Part shown: piece after piece, positions 1-6,790 of the stretch
How positions within the stretch are numbered: position 1 is the stretch's first letter
Layout: each line of letters begins with the position of its first letter
Assembly (NCBI GenBank): GCA_035291605.1
Contig: DATDRS010000306.1
Span: 1 to 10,898 of the forward strand
DNA length: 10,898 nt
Direction: 5' to 3'
Source of the DNA: DATDRS01 sp035291605
Lineage (GTDB): Bacteria > Chloroflexota > Anaerolineae > Anaerolineales > UBA6663
Notes under the pieces: generated by a model
What the model saw: the letters and a program-made list of their open reading frames with translations, nothing else
Told to the model about the DNA's origin: nothing
The model's database searches: none
Position numbers and translations under genes: made by a program

Positions 1-2283
1 CCCTTCCTCGCGCCGCACCGCTGGCTGGTGCGCCTCGGCTCGCGCTTCTATTACCCCATCGCCGCCGTCGCGGTGACGCTGGTCATCGGCATTGTCGTGC
101 GCGACGCGCTGGGGGGCGACGAATACCTCCTCCAACTGCGCCGCTTGGCCGACCTGACGCTGATCGGCGGCATGTGCGTCCTCGTCCTCTTCTGGCGCGC
201 CGAGCGCATGTGGCTGCGCGGCCGCGTCAACTGGCTCGTGCGCTTCACCCGCCCTGACCTGGCCTTCCTGTGGTCGGGCCTGTCGGTGATTGTCATCGCC
301 GTCGGGATGATTGCGTTGATCCTGATCGCCCCGACCAGCACGGTCGCGAACCACCTGTGGCCGTTGTTTCTCTTTCCGCTCCTCTTCCTCGCCGAGCGCG
401 GCGACACCGTCCCGTTCCTGTACATCCTCGGCCTCACCTGCTTCGTCCTGTTCATCTTCCGCCTCACGGTGAGCAACTCCCTCTCAGGCGTCCTCACGCC
501 GCCGCTGTGGCTGGCCATCCTCGCTACGTCCAACTACTACCTCGCGCGGCGGCATCTCCTGCTCGAACTCCGCACCGACATCCTGCGGGAGATCGCCCAT
601 CAATTCTCCACCGTTCCCGACGTCGAAAAATCCTTCGAGGCCATTACGGAAACGATCGGCCGCCGCCTGCGGCACGATCACCTGCGCCTGTGGCTGCTCG
701 ACGAAGCCAGGGAACGGCTGGTGCTGCACGCCGCGTGGGGGACGCCGCAAAAGCAGTGGCAGGGACTCAGCCTTCCCCTGGAGGGCAGCCTCCCCGGCGC
801 GGTGGTGCGCAGCGGCCAACTGGAAAGCTGGGATGACGTGAAACAGCGTCCGCATCACGCCAGCCCGCCGCCCTTTGAGTGGGTGGTCTCGGCCCTCGCC
901 GTCCCGATCCGGGCTGCCGGGCAGACGGTGGGCGTGCTCGAAGCGCTGGGCCGGGCGCAGGCCGAGTTTTGGGAGCTGGATGCCGAGCATCTGGCGTTGA
1001 TGGCGGACTCGATTGGGATTGCGCTGGCCCGCAGCCAGCACGTCCAGCGCGAGGCCGAACGATTGCGCGATACTTTGTGGCGGGCGGTCACCCAACTGAA
1101 CGACTGCACCTCCATCCAGGAGATGTTCGACACGATTGCGCGGGAGGCGCAGGCCCACCTGGGCGCGGACCTCGTCGTGCTGTACCAACTCGCGCCCGGA
1201 ACGGGTTTTCCCCTCACCCCGCCGCTGTTCATGGGCGACTTCCGCGATGCGGAGGCGCTGCGCCAGCCGCAGATCCCTGAAGACTCGGTGCTGTTCGAGC
1301 TCGTGGAGAAGTGGGCGCCGTTCTACAGCGCTGAGGCGCAGATTGATCCCATCTTGAGCCGGGGTAGGTTGGTCGTCGAGGAAGCGCCGCCCGCCGCAGG
1401 TGATGTCATTGAGTCGGGACTCAACCTCCCCTACGGCAAGCGCAACCGCTTCATCCTCCGCGAAAACGTGCGGTCGGCGGCTTTCCTGCCGCTCGGCACG
1501 CGCAGCGAACGCGTGGGCGCGCTGTTTCTCCACTACCGCACGCGCCGCGAGTTCTCGCCGCTCGACCAATTGACGCTGGAGGCTTTCGCCAGCCTGGTCG
1601 CCGAGCAGATCAACCGCGCGCGCGTACACTGGCGCAAGTACGAGGCCTTCGGCGGCGTGCTCTTCGGCGTGCACGGCCCGCTCACCCTCAGCGCCGACTC
1701 GCTCCGCCGCCTCACCGGCGCGGCCCGCGAGGTCCTGCGCGCCGACCCGGCCACCGCCGAGGCGGCGCTCGACCAGGCGCAAAAGGTGGCGCGCAAACTC
1801 GAACTCGCGGCGATGCTCACGCGCCTCTCTCAGCGCGACGAACTCGACGCGACCGGCCTGGCCGACGAACTGCGGCGCGCGGCGGCGAAAGCGCTGCAAT
1901 TCATCGAGCCGAACTGCCGCGTGTACGCCGACATCCCGGACGAGGCCGACGACCTGCCCTTCGAGGTGCTCGACGCAATCTACTGCCTGGCGATTGAGTC
2001 CATCGTGAACGCCGCGTATCACGGCCACGCCCAGCGCATTGACATCGGCCTGGAACTGGAGCCGTCCCGCATTCGCCTGGAAGTGCGCGACAACGGCCAG
2101 GGATTTGACCCGGCGCAGGCGCGGCCGGGACCAAACGGAATTTTCGAGGGCCTCGAACTGGTGCAACGACAGTTCGCGGCGCAAGGATACGTGGAGAGCC
2201 ACCCCGGCGCGGGCGCGCGGGTCGAGGTGGTGTTCCCGTGCCTGGCGGATACGCTGAGAGTAGACGAGCCCGAGACCATGTGA
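1..2283 (+). CDS. Membrane sensor histidine kinase with two GAF domains, NarL/DegS type (5' end outside window)
   Basis: Sensor kinase expected to autophosphorylate and pass phosphate to the regulator that follows. The frame is open to base 1 with protein-like sequence before the first usable start (GTG at 28), and no Shine-Dalgarno precedes that GTG, so the real start is probably upstream. Numbering from GTG 28, about six hydrophobic segments fill residues 10-172. A first GAF domain spans about 190-340 and a second about 360-532. A helical region about 535-620 holds His549 in the setting GVHGPL, where HisKA_3 proteins normally have ELHD. A HATPase domain follows: N box with Asn661, G1 box DNGQGFD at 688-694, and a glycine-rich G2 region around 701-711. 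The C-terminal layout matches NarL/LiaS/DegS-type kinases. The Asp that normally follows the phospho-His is Gly here. The regulator gene starts 27 bp after the stop. The signal sensed is unknown; GAF domains suggest a small ligand or redox cue. Confidence 0.88.
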   Translation, partial: PFLAPHRWLVRLGSRFYYPIAAVAVTLVIGIVVRDALGGDEYLLQLRRLADLTLIGGMCVLVLFWRAERMWLRGRVNWLVRFTRPDLAFLWSGLSVIVIAVGMIALILIAPTSTVANHLWPLFLFPLLFLAERGDTVPFLYILGLTCFVLFIFRLTVSNSLSGVLTPPLWLAILATSNYYLARRHLLLELRTDILREIAHQFSTVPDVEKSFEAITETIGRRLRHDHLRLWLLDEARERLVLHAAWGTPQKQWQGLSLPLEGSLPGAVVRSGQLESWDDVKQRPHHASPPPFEWVVSALAVPIRAAGQTVGVLEALGRAQAEFWELDAEHLALMADSIGIALARSQHVQREAERLRDTLWRAVTQLNDCTSIQEMFDTIAREAQAHLGADLVVLYQLAPGTGFPLTPPLFMGDFRDAEALRQPQIPEDSVLFELVEKWAPFYSAEAQIDPILSRGRLVVEEAPPAAGDVIESGLNLPYGKRNRFILRENVRSAAFLPLGTRSERVGALFLHYRTRREFSPLDQLTLEAFASLVAEQINRARVHWRKYEAFGGVLFGVHGPLTLSADSLRRLTGAAREVLRADPATAEAALDQAQKVARKLELAAMLTRLSQRDELDATGLADELRRAAAKALQFIEPNCRVYADIPDEADDLPFEVLDAIYCLAIESIVNAAYHGHAQRIDIGLELEPSRIRLEVRDNGQGFDPAQARPGPNGIFEGLELVQRQFAAQGYVESHPGAGARVEVVFPCLADTLRVDEPETM

Positions 2284-2310
2284 GTCGGCCCACCCTGCCG
2301 CGGAGCAACC

Positions 2311-2985
2311 ATGACTGACGCCCACCGTCCCCCTTTGCGCGTGCTGATGGTCGAAGATTACTCGCAATACTACGAAGGCCTGCGCTTCGAGCTTCAGCCG
2401 CACGTCACGCTCGACAACGCGCCCGACGCCGCCGCGGCCTTAAAAATGCTCGCCGAGGCGCACTACGACGCGCTGCTGCTCGACCTGGCGCTGCCGCCCA
2501 CGCACACCATGAAAGAAGGCCTGGGCCTGGCGGAGAAACTCTCGGCAGACGAGGCGCGCAGCCTGCCGATCATCATCCTGACCTCCAAAGACACCGACGC
2601 GGCGCTCCTGCGCAAACTCATGGGCTGGCGCGTCTCGATGATCCACAAGGACGACCGCCCTTCCGGGGCCGAGATCGAATATGCCCTGCGCCTCGTCCTG
2701 CGCGGGTACTTCCTCCTCTCCCGCCTGCCCGCCGGGGACTTGCCCGGCCTGGCGGCAAGCGCGCCCGAAGCCAGCGCGGAACTCTTTTCCGAGCGCGACT
2801 TCGCCATCTTCCGGCTCATCGCGGAGGAAGGCTGCACCAACCTGCAAATCGCCTACCGGCTGGGCATCAAAGAGGATGCGGTCAAGAAAGGCGTCCAGCG
2901 TATCTTCCGCCGCATCGGCGTTGCCAGCCGCGCCGAGGCCGTGAAATGGTGGTTTGAGCATAAGGAAGAATTCAGGAGTCAGTAG
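2311..2985 (+). CDS. Response regulator, REC plus LuxR-type HTH (NarL-like)
   Basis: DNA-binding response regulator of 224 residues, presumed partner of the preceding kinase. The REC domain (about 9-130) shows the acidic pair E15/D16, phospho-acceptor D58 in LLLDLALPP, T91 and K113. Between D58 and T91 the usual short P-x-M-x-G turn is replaced by a longer PPTHTMKEGLG stretch, an insertion of a few residues. After a linker (about 140-157), a LuxR/GerE helix-turn-helix spans about 159-212, with the family pattern SERD, NLQIAYRLGI and GVASRAEAV. The usual TVKxH in the recognition-helix area reads AVKKG. The start is supported by GGAG at 2302-2305, five bases before ATG. The gene probably shares a transcript with the kinase. 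The last residues (FRSQ and stop) are encoded by the edge of a heptamer tandem repeat, so the C-terminal tail may have been altered by that element. Targets unknown. Confidence 0.92.
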   Translation: MTDAHRPPLRVLMVEDYSQYYEGLRFELQPHVTLDNAPDAAAALKMLAEAHYDALLLDLALPPTHTMKEGLGLAEKLSADEARSLPIIILTSKDTDAALLRKLMGWRVSMIHKDDRPSGAEIEYALRLVLRGYFLLSRLPAGDLPGLAASAPEASAELFSERDFAIFRLIAEEGCTNLQIAYRLGIKEDAVKKGVQRIFRRIGVASRAEAVKWWFEHKEEFRSQ

Positions 2986-3021
2986 ACCGTCATCAGTAGA
3001 CAGTGATCAGTGATCAGTCGT
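2973..3021. repeat. Degenerate heptanucleotide tandem repeat, consensus CAGTNNN, about seven units
   Basis: From 2973 the sequence parses in 7-base steps as CAGGAGT, CAGTAGA, CCGTCAT, CAGTAGA, CAGTGAT, CAGTGAT, CAGTCGT. CAGTAGA and CAGTGAT each occur twice; the octamer CAGTAGAC recurs at 2980-2987 and 2994-3001. The first unit and part of the second lie inside the response regulator gene and supply its stop codon (TAG, 2983-2985). Similar short heptamer arrays are known as intergenic repeats in filamentous cyanobacteria and, from memory, occur in Chloroflexota. Confidence 0.75.
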
Positions 3022-3050
3022 CGGAAGTTGCTCTTCTGAATTCTGACTCC
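2975..3050. repeat. Inverted repeat GGAGTCAG / CTGACTCC flanking the heptamer array
   Basis: GGAGTCAG at 2975-2982 is matched by its exact reverse complement CTGACTCC at 3043-3050. Both copies adjoin an AATTC stretch (2969-2973 and 3039-3043), so the region looks like a small repeat element with related ends enclosing the heptamer array. The arms are only 8 bp and about 60 bp apart, so a stable hairpin is not claimed. Confidence 0.45.
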
Positions 3051-3080
3051 GGCTTTCCGAGTTCTCATCCGCGATCGACG

Positions 3081-3773
3081 ATGCAACCTCTCACCCGCTA
3101 CAAATCCCAGTTCGTTATTATCGCCGCCCTGGCCTTTGCTTCCGCCGTGTGCCTGGCGCTTTACACCTTCCGCGTCCTCTACAGCGGCCGGCTGACGTAT
3201 TTCTTCCTCAATTGGAACCTGTTCCTCGCCTGGATTCCGCTGCTGTGCGCGTTTGCCGCTTACGGTTTCTACGCCCGGCGGACGAAGTTGCGCTATGCGG
3301 CCGTCGCGTGGTGTACGGGGGCCTGGCTGTTGTTCTTCCCTAACGCCCCCTACGTGCTGACCGACCTGATGCACCTGCAACCCACCGGGCAGGCGCCGGT
3401 CTGGTTCGACCTGGTGATGCTCCTCGCCTTCGCGCTGACCGGGCTGTTCCTGGGCTTCGCCTCGTTGTACCTGATGCAAGACCTCGTCACGCGCTCCCTC
3501 GGGCGGGTCGCCGGCTGGCTGTTTGCGGTGATGGCGCTGGGCCTGAGCGGTTTCGGCATCTACCTCGGCCGGTTCCTGCGCTGGAACAGTTGGGATGTGC
3601 TCTTCGACCCCCGCGGCCTCGCCGCCGATGTCTGGGTCCACCTGCGTCATCCGCTGGCGCATCCACAGACGTTTGCTTTCTCCATGCTCTTTGCCGTGTT
3701 CTCCTTCTCGGCCTACCTCATCCTGTTCGCTTTCACCCGGTTCCATCAGGCCGAACCATCTCGGGCGCAATAG
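3081..3773 (+). CDS. DUF1361 family integral membrane protein
   Basis: Multi-pass membrane protein of 230 residues matching DUF1361, a family of unknown function. The family hallmark is FFPNAPYVLTDLMHL (about residues 81-96), followed by a second conserved block GFGIYLGRFLRWNSWD. Six hydrophobic segments are visible at about 11-30, 38-58, 69-85, 105-128, 141-160 and 199-222. I chose ATG 3081 over the in-frame GTG at 3003. The extra 26 residues would be read through the heptamer repeat, and family members begin just before the first membrane helix. No clear Shine-Dalgarno precedes 3081. The gene lies 95 bp after the response regulator on the same strand with no obvious terminator between, so co-transcription is possible. 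The cellular role is unknown; family assignment is from the motif. Confidence 0.85.
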   Translation: MQPLTRYKSQFVIIAALAFASAVCLALYTFRVLYSGRLTYFFLNWNLFLAWIPLLCAFAAYGFYARRTKLRYAAVAWCTGAWLLFFPNAPYVLTDLMHLQPTGQAPVWFDLVMLLAFALTGLFLGFASLYLMQDLVTRSLGRVAGWLFAVMALGLSGFGIYLGRFLRWNSWDVLFDPRGLAADVWVHLRHPLAHPQTFAFSMLFAVFSFSAYLILFAFTRFHQAEPSRAQ

Positions 3774-3821
3774 CACCGGTTTCCTGACGCCGCCTCCATC
3801 CATCGGGGATGCCTGCCCAAA

Positions 3822-3848
3822 AACCTGGTTTCTGCGAGAAACTGGGTT
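3822..3848. repeat. Hairpin repeat, 12-bp stem with 3-nt loop
   Basis: AACCTGGTTTCT (3822-3833), loop GCG (3834-3836), then AGAAACTGGGTT (3837-3848). Ten of 12 positions are Watson-Crick pairs and the other two are G-U wobbles, so the stem is unbroken as RNA. There is no T-tract after it, so it is not a classic intrinsic terminator. From memory, the AAACC-TGGTTTCT palindrome is a dispersed intergenic repeat in Chloroflexota and cyanobacteria. It lies 48 bp after the DUF1361 stop. Confidence 0.7.
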
Positions 3849-3876
3849 GCTCAACGTGCCTGAACGCCGTACCATC

Positions 3877-3898
3877 CCGGGCACTTTCGTGCGCCCGG
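3877..3898. repeat. GC-rich imperfect hairpin in the gene gap
   Basis: CCGGGCAC (3877-3884), loop TTTC, then GTGC-G-CCCGG (3889-3898): an 8-bp stem interrupted by a 2-nt bulge. A pyrimidine-rich stretch with TTTT lies about 20 bp further on. It could help end transcription of the DUF1361 gene but is not a convincing terminator. The rest of the 3774-4021 gap shows no coding signal I trust and no promoter I can defend. Confidence 0.3.
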
Positions 3899-4011
3899 CG
3901 ACGCCCTCCCGGGCCACCTTTTCCCCCCTCATTTCACCAACGCCCATCTCGACTCGGCACTCCGCCGGCTGTAATGTAAGTCTCATAAGTGCGGCTCCAT
4001 TCGCTGCGCGG

Positions 4012-4016
4012 GGAGG
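4012..4016 (+). promoter_or_regulatory. Shine-Dalgarno GGAGG that sets the start at 4022
   Basis: GGAGG followed by five bases (AAACC) and then ATG at 4022. It supports ATG 4022 rather than the upstream in-frame start at 3989, which would place this site inside the coding sequence. Confidence 0.75.
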
Positions 4017-4021
4017 AAACC

Positions 4022-4570
4022 ATGGCCGAGGAAACACAACCCAGCAAGAAAGCCGTCGTGATGCGCGTTTGGATTTTGCTCTTCCTGATCGGGTTCGGAT
4101 TGCGGATTTTCCGGGCGACGGTCGGGGACGCGCCCGTCGCCGCGGCTGCCGAGACGGGCCAACCCGCATCGCCGGCCCCCGCCCCGGTTGAGGCCGCTCC
4201 CCAAGACAATCAGGTAAACGACCGGCCCACTCCGGTCACTTTCGTCCGCGTCGGGTGGTTGAGCCAGTGCGAGGCCGCGCCAGTCCGGCAGTTGGGCCTG
4301 TACACCGCCGACGATGCGCCCTGCCATCCGCACCGCGCGGTTTCGCTCAACTGGCTGCAAAGCCAACTGGCTTCCACCGGGGTGCTGGCCACGGGCGAGT
4401 ACCTCGAGGATGCCCCCAACCCGGGGGACCCGACTTGCTTCGCCGCCGTGCTCTCCGGCCCGAATGCAGCGCCCTCCGGCTGGCTGTGCGCCGACGCGCG
4501 CGGCCTCTACCGGGCCGACACGAACGGGCAAGCGCCCGCGGCGCGGTTCCAGTTATGGATACAGGGTTAG
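4022..4570 (+). CDS. Hypothetical membrane-anchored protein with four cysteines
   Basis: Not recognised as a known family. The 182-residue protein has a short charged N-terminus, one hydrophobic segment (about residues 12-30), a Pro/Ala-rich linker (about 36-72) and a compact C-terminal region (about 72-182). That region contains exactly four cysteines (83, 101, 139, 156), two blocks with Trp (WLSQC and GWLC) and no further membrane segment. The layout suggests a signal-anchored protein with an extracytoplasmic domain holding two possible disulfides; that is inference. No lipobox is visible. The start is set by GGAGG at 4012-4016. It is 248 bp downstream of the DUF1361 gene on the same strand and converges on the solute-binding protein gene. 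Sustained high third-position GC and an in-frame Shine-Dalgarno support it being real. Confidence 0.75.
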   Translation: MAEETQPSKKAVVMRVWILLFLIGFGLRIFRATVGDAPVAAAAETGQPASPAPAPVEAAPQDNQVNDRPTPVTFVRVGWLSQCEAAPVRQLGLYTADDAPCHPHRAVSLNWLQSQLASTGVLATGEYLEDAPNPGDPTCFAAVLSGPNAAPSGWLCADARGLYRADTNGQAPAARFQLWIQG

Positions 4571-4577
4571 TCAGGCT

Positions 4578-4592
4578 AGACCTGTCAGGTCT
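4578..4592. repeat. Perfect 7-bp palindrome AGACCTG-T-CAGGTCT
   Basis: Arms AGACCTG (4578-4584) and CAGGTCT (4586-4592) around one central base, 8 bp after the stop of the four-cysteine protein gene. The 1-nt centre favours a duplex palindrome or a slightly opened hairpin. It could be a dispersed repeat or part of the boundary between convergent genes. Confidence 0.55.
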
Positions 4593-4625
4593 GTCAACTG
4601 GAGGCGCCGAAGAAAATGACGACCG

Positions 4626-4640
4626 AGCGGCTCCGCCGCT
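4626..4640 (-). terminator. Weak candidate terminator hairpin for the solute-binding protein gene
   Basis: AGCGGC (4626-4631), loop TCC, GCCGCT (4635-4640): a perfect 6-bp GC-rich stem. Read on the minus strand, about 50 bases after the solute-binding protein stop, it is followed eight bases later by ATTTTCTTC, a broken T-rich stretch. The T-tract is too distant and interrupted for a strong call. Confidence 0.3.
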
Positions 4641-4670
4641 GCCCGTCCACAAGACCAGATCAACTCCACA

Positions 4671-4707
4671 CCTCCAGAGGGAGGATGATCCTCACGGCGT
4701 CGCCGTG
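4671..4707. repeat. Cluster of three adjoining small palindromes at the 3' end of the solute-binding protein gene
   Basis: CCTCC-AGAG-GGAGG (4671-4684), GAGGAT-G-ATCCTC (4681-4693) and CACGGC-GTC-GCCGTG (4693-4707) follow each other with short overlaps. The last covers the stop codon and final codons (TCA on the plus strand at 4692-4694 is TGA of the gene). They may fold alternately in the 3' end of the minus-strand transcript. Confidence 0.5.
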
Positions 4708-6404
4708 GGCGCGGCCTCGCCTGGCTGGGGGTTCTCGACGATCACCCGGCGCGTGACGATATACCACTGCGCCAGGTTGTTGAAGCGGTCGCTCGGCTCG
4801 GTGAGCGGGCCGGTCTGCACGCCGTTCACTTTTGTGTCCACGGCGTAGTTGTAAACGGGATAATAGAGCAGCAGCGCCGGGACCTGATCGGCGAAGCGAG
4901 ACTGGAAGCGCTGGTAGAGCCGCGCCCGCTGGGCGAGGTCGGTCGTGATGCGCGCCTGTTCGAGCAGTTCGCTTGTCACCCGGTCGCTGAACCCGCTGTA
5001 GTTCTGTCCGCTCTCCACCTGGGTCTCGTGCCAGAGGGGATACGGGTCTGGATCGGGCGTCCCGGCGAGGTTAAAGTCCACCAGCAAAGCCTGGTAAGCG
5101 CGCGGCTCGAGATACTGCCCTCGGATGGTCGCCGGGTCAACCGCACTCACCTCGACCTGCACCCCAATCGCGGCCCATGTTTCTTTCGCCGAATTCGCTG
5201 CGGCCACATGCGCCGGGTCGTTCGGCGTGACGAGGGTGAACTTCAGCGGCCTGCCATCCTTTTGCCGCACGAAACTCTCCGTCCCGGCGACCGCCTCCGC
5301 CGGGAAAACCCACCCTACGCTGTCGAGCAGACTGCTGGCCCGCCCGGGGTCGTATTTGGCCAGTGGCAATCCGGCGTTGTAGGCCCACGAGCCGGGCGCG
5401 ACGGGCGAGTCCGCGGCCACAGCCTGACCCCGCATGATGTTCGCGACCATTGCGCTCCGGTTCAAGCCATACAGCAGCGCCTGCCGCACTTTCTTCTCCT
5501 TGAAGAAAGGGAGTTCTTCGCTGCGCTGGTTAAGGAAAATCAGGCTGTATTCCGGCAGGAGAGAAGTGTACAGCCCCAGTTGCGGCAGCTTGAGCGCCTC
5601 GGCCATCTGCGTTTCCTCCAGGCGGCTGAGGCCCAGCACTTCGCCGTTTTGATAGGCCGCAAAAGCCGCCGCCGCGTCGGGATAGAAGTTGAACTGGATC
5701 TGATTGAGCCTGGGTCGCTGAGGGTAGTTGTCGGCGGCGACGGTGAGCACCACGCCGGTAAAACGCTCGTCCGCGATCACCCAATGGGCAAGCCGAAATG
5801 GGCCAGAGCCAATCGGATTCAGGTTGAAATCGGAATTAACCAGGTTAGCGGCGGAGACGCCCGCGAGTTTGTGTCTGGGGAGCAGGCCGAAGGTCGTGTA
5901 ATCCAGGAACGGCGCGAACGGCTCCGGCAGCGTGAAGGAAATCGTCTGCGCATTGACCATCTCGTAGTTGACCGCCTGCCACAACGCGCCGATGTCCGCG
6001 GGGCCGAGGTACGCCGGGTCTCGCAGCAGTCCGATGGTGAAGGCCACGTCGTCTGCCGTCAGGGGTTGGCCGTCGTGCCACTTGAGATTGGGCCGGAGGA
6101 TGAAGGTGTAGGTCAGCTGATCGTCGGAGATGAACCAGTTGGCGAGGTCGGGCGCCGGGCGGCCCAGCGTGTCGAAGCGCGTCAGCCCGCTGAAGATTAA
6201 TCGGTCAATGTCCCGGTCAACCGGATTGGCTCGATCGAGCAGAGGATTGAGCGCGCGCGGGGAGCCGATGAGCGCCTCCGTGTAGACGCCGCCCTCCGCC
6301 GGGACGCTGGTCACGGCCACCTCCTCGCCCTGCCCCCACAACAATCCGCCGACGAGCGCCATGCCCAGCACGGCGATGAGGGCTTGCCAGCGCAAATGTC
6401 GCAT
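4692..6404 (-). CDS. ABC-type peptide/oligopeptide substrate-binding protein, family 5 (SBP_bac_5)
   Basis: Extracytoplasmic solute-binding protein of 570 residues, a usual length for family 5 (dipeptide, oligopeptide or nickel binders). Signature regions include LTYTFILRPNLKWHDGQPLT (KWHDG at 108-112) and GSGPFRLAHW (from residue 199). A hydrophobic N-terminal segment (about 7-24) is a signal peptide or anchor. No lipobox cysteine is visible, so it is probably secreted or anchored by an uncleaved signal. The C-terminus is a Pro/Ala/Thr tail. ATG 6404 puts the signal sequence right at the N-terminus; an in-frame TTG at 6434 would add ten residues. Neither has a clear Shine-Dalgarno. It lies 69 bp (39 bp from TTG) after secG and probably shares its transcript. 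No permease or ATPase genes adjoin, so it is an orphan binding protein; the ligand is unknown. Confidence 0.9.
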   Translation of the reverse strand: MRHLRWQALIAVLGMALVGGLLWGQGEEVAVTSVPAEGGVYTEALIGSPRALNPLLDRANPVDRDIDRLIFSGLTRFDTLGRPAPDLANWFISDDQLTYTFILRPNLKWHDGQPLTADDVAFTIGLLRDPAYLGPADIGALWQAVNYEMVNAQTISFTLPEPFAPFLDYTTFGLLPRHKLAGVSAANLVNSDFNLNPIGSGPFRLAHWVIADERFTGVVLTVAADNYPQRPRLNQIQFNFYPDAAAAFAAYQNGEVLGLSRLEETQMAEALKLPQLGLYTSLLPEYSLIFLNQRSEELPFFKEKKVRQALLYGLNRSAMVANIMRGQAVAADSPVAPGSWAYNAGLPLAKYDPGRASSLLDSVGWVFPAEAVAGTESFVRQKDGRPLKFTLVTPNDPAHVAAANSAKETWAAIGVQVEVSAVDPATIRGQYLEPRAYQALLVDFNLAGTPDPDPYPLWHETQVESGQNYSGFSDRVTSELLEQARITTDLAQRARLYQRFQSRFADQVPALLLYYPVYNYAVDTKVNGVQTGPLTEPSDRFNNLAQWYIVTRRVIVENPQPGEAAPTATP

Positions 6405-6473
6405 AGCGATAAAAAAGGTGTCCCACGACCCCAAAGGCCGTAGAACACCCGGCTTCAGAGGCCCCGGCGAGGG

Positions 6474-6707
6474 TTAACTGCCGGTGGCGATGACGTTGAC
6501 AATCGCGATGAGGAAGAAGACCGCCGCCAGGCCGATGGTGACATTGAAGAGCGTGCGCTCAATGCCCCGGCGCGCGCGGAAGACCCCGCCCGTGTCAACG
6601 CCCGTCAGGCCGCCCAACCCGGCGGATTTGGATTGCAGGATGATCGCCGCGACCAGGGCGATGGACAGCACAATTTGTGCGATGTCGAGATAGTCAGTCA
6701 GCTTCAC
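6474..6707 (-). CDS. secG: Preprotein translocase subunit SecG
   Basis: Small subunit of the SecYEG protein-conducting channel in the cytoplasmic membrane. The 77-residue length and two-helix layout fit the family: helix 1 at about 9-25, helix 2 at about 53-73. The joining loop contains the SecG hallmark ILQSKSAGLGGLTG and then RARRGIER before the second helix. The start is GTG at 6707, supported by GGAGG (plus-strand CCTCC at 6716-6720) eight bases upstream. An extended -10 element lies at 6739-6747. The family 5 binding protein follows on the same strand, itself a Sec-exported product, so the pair probably shares a message. Confidence 0.92.
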   Translation of the reverse strand: MKLTDYLDIAQIVLSIALVAAIILQSKSAGLGGLTGVDTGGVFRARRGIERTLFNVTIGLAAVFFLIAIVNVIATGS

Positions 6708-6715
6708 AGATCAAA

Positions 6716-6720
6716 CCTCC
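6716..6720 (-). promoter_or_regulatory. Shine-Dalgarno supporting the GTG start of secG
   Basis: GGAGG on the minus strand, eight bases before the GTG at 6707. It identifies GTG as the start in the absence of a nearby ATG. Confidence 0.75.
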
Positions 6721-6738
6721 AGTTCTTGAACGGGCGTG

Positions 6739-6747
6739 ATTATAACA
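6739..6747 (-). promoter_or_regulatory. Extended -10 promoter for secG and the binding protein gene
   Basis: Minus strand reads TGTTATAAT: a perfect TATAAT (6739-6744) preceded by TG one base upstream, the extended -10 form. No good TTGACA lies 16-18 bases upstream, as is usual for extended -10 promoters. Predicted transcription start is around 6732, giving a leader of about 25 bases that contains the Shine-Dalgarno of secG. Confidence 0.65.
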
Positions 6748-6790
6748 GACGGCAGGGAAAGCGACGAATGACGAGCAACCATCCCGACAC

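Noticed and set aside
484..2403. Very long open frame (639 codons) on the minus strand opposite the sensor kinase
   Set aside because: The plus strand has clear GAF, HATPase and membrane features. The minus frame is a by-product of GC-rich codons, with no recognisable motif and a composition rich in Arg, Gln, His and Val.
3003..3080. Upstream GTG start for the DUF1361 protein
   Set aside because: The added 26 residues are read from the heptamer repeat and AT-rich spacer, not from family-like sequence.
2979..4169. 396-codon minus-strand open frame across the DUF1361 gene
   Set aside because: It crosses the heptamer repeat, the DUF1361 gene and intergenic hairpins. It shows no domain, and the plus strand explains the coding signal.
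5028..6200. 390-codon plus-strand open frame opposite the solute-binding protein
   Set aside because: Shadow of a confidently identified family 5 binding protein; Arg/Gln/Val-rich with no motif.
6405..6434. TTG start for the solute-binding protein
   Set aside because: Possible, but ATG 6404 gives a standard signal sequence and neither start has a ribosome site; ATG preferred.
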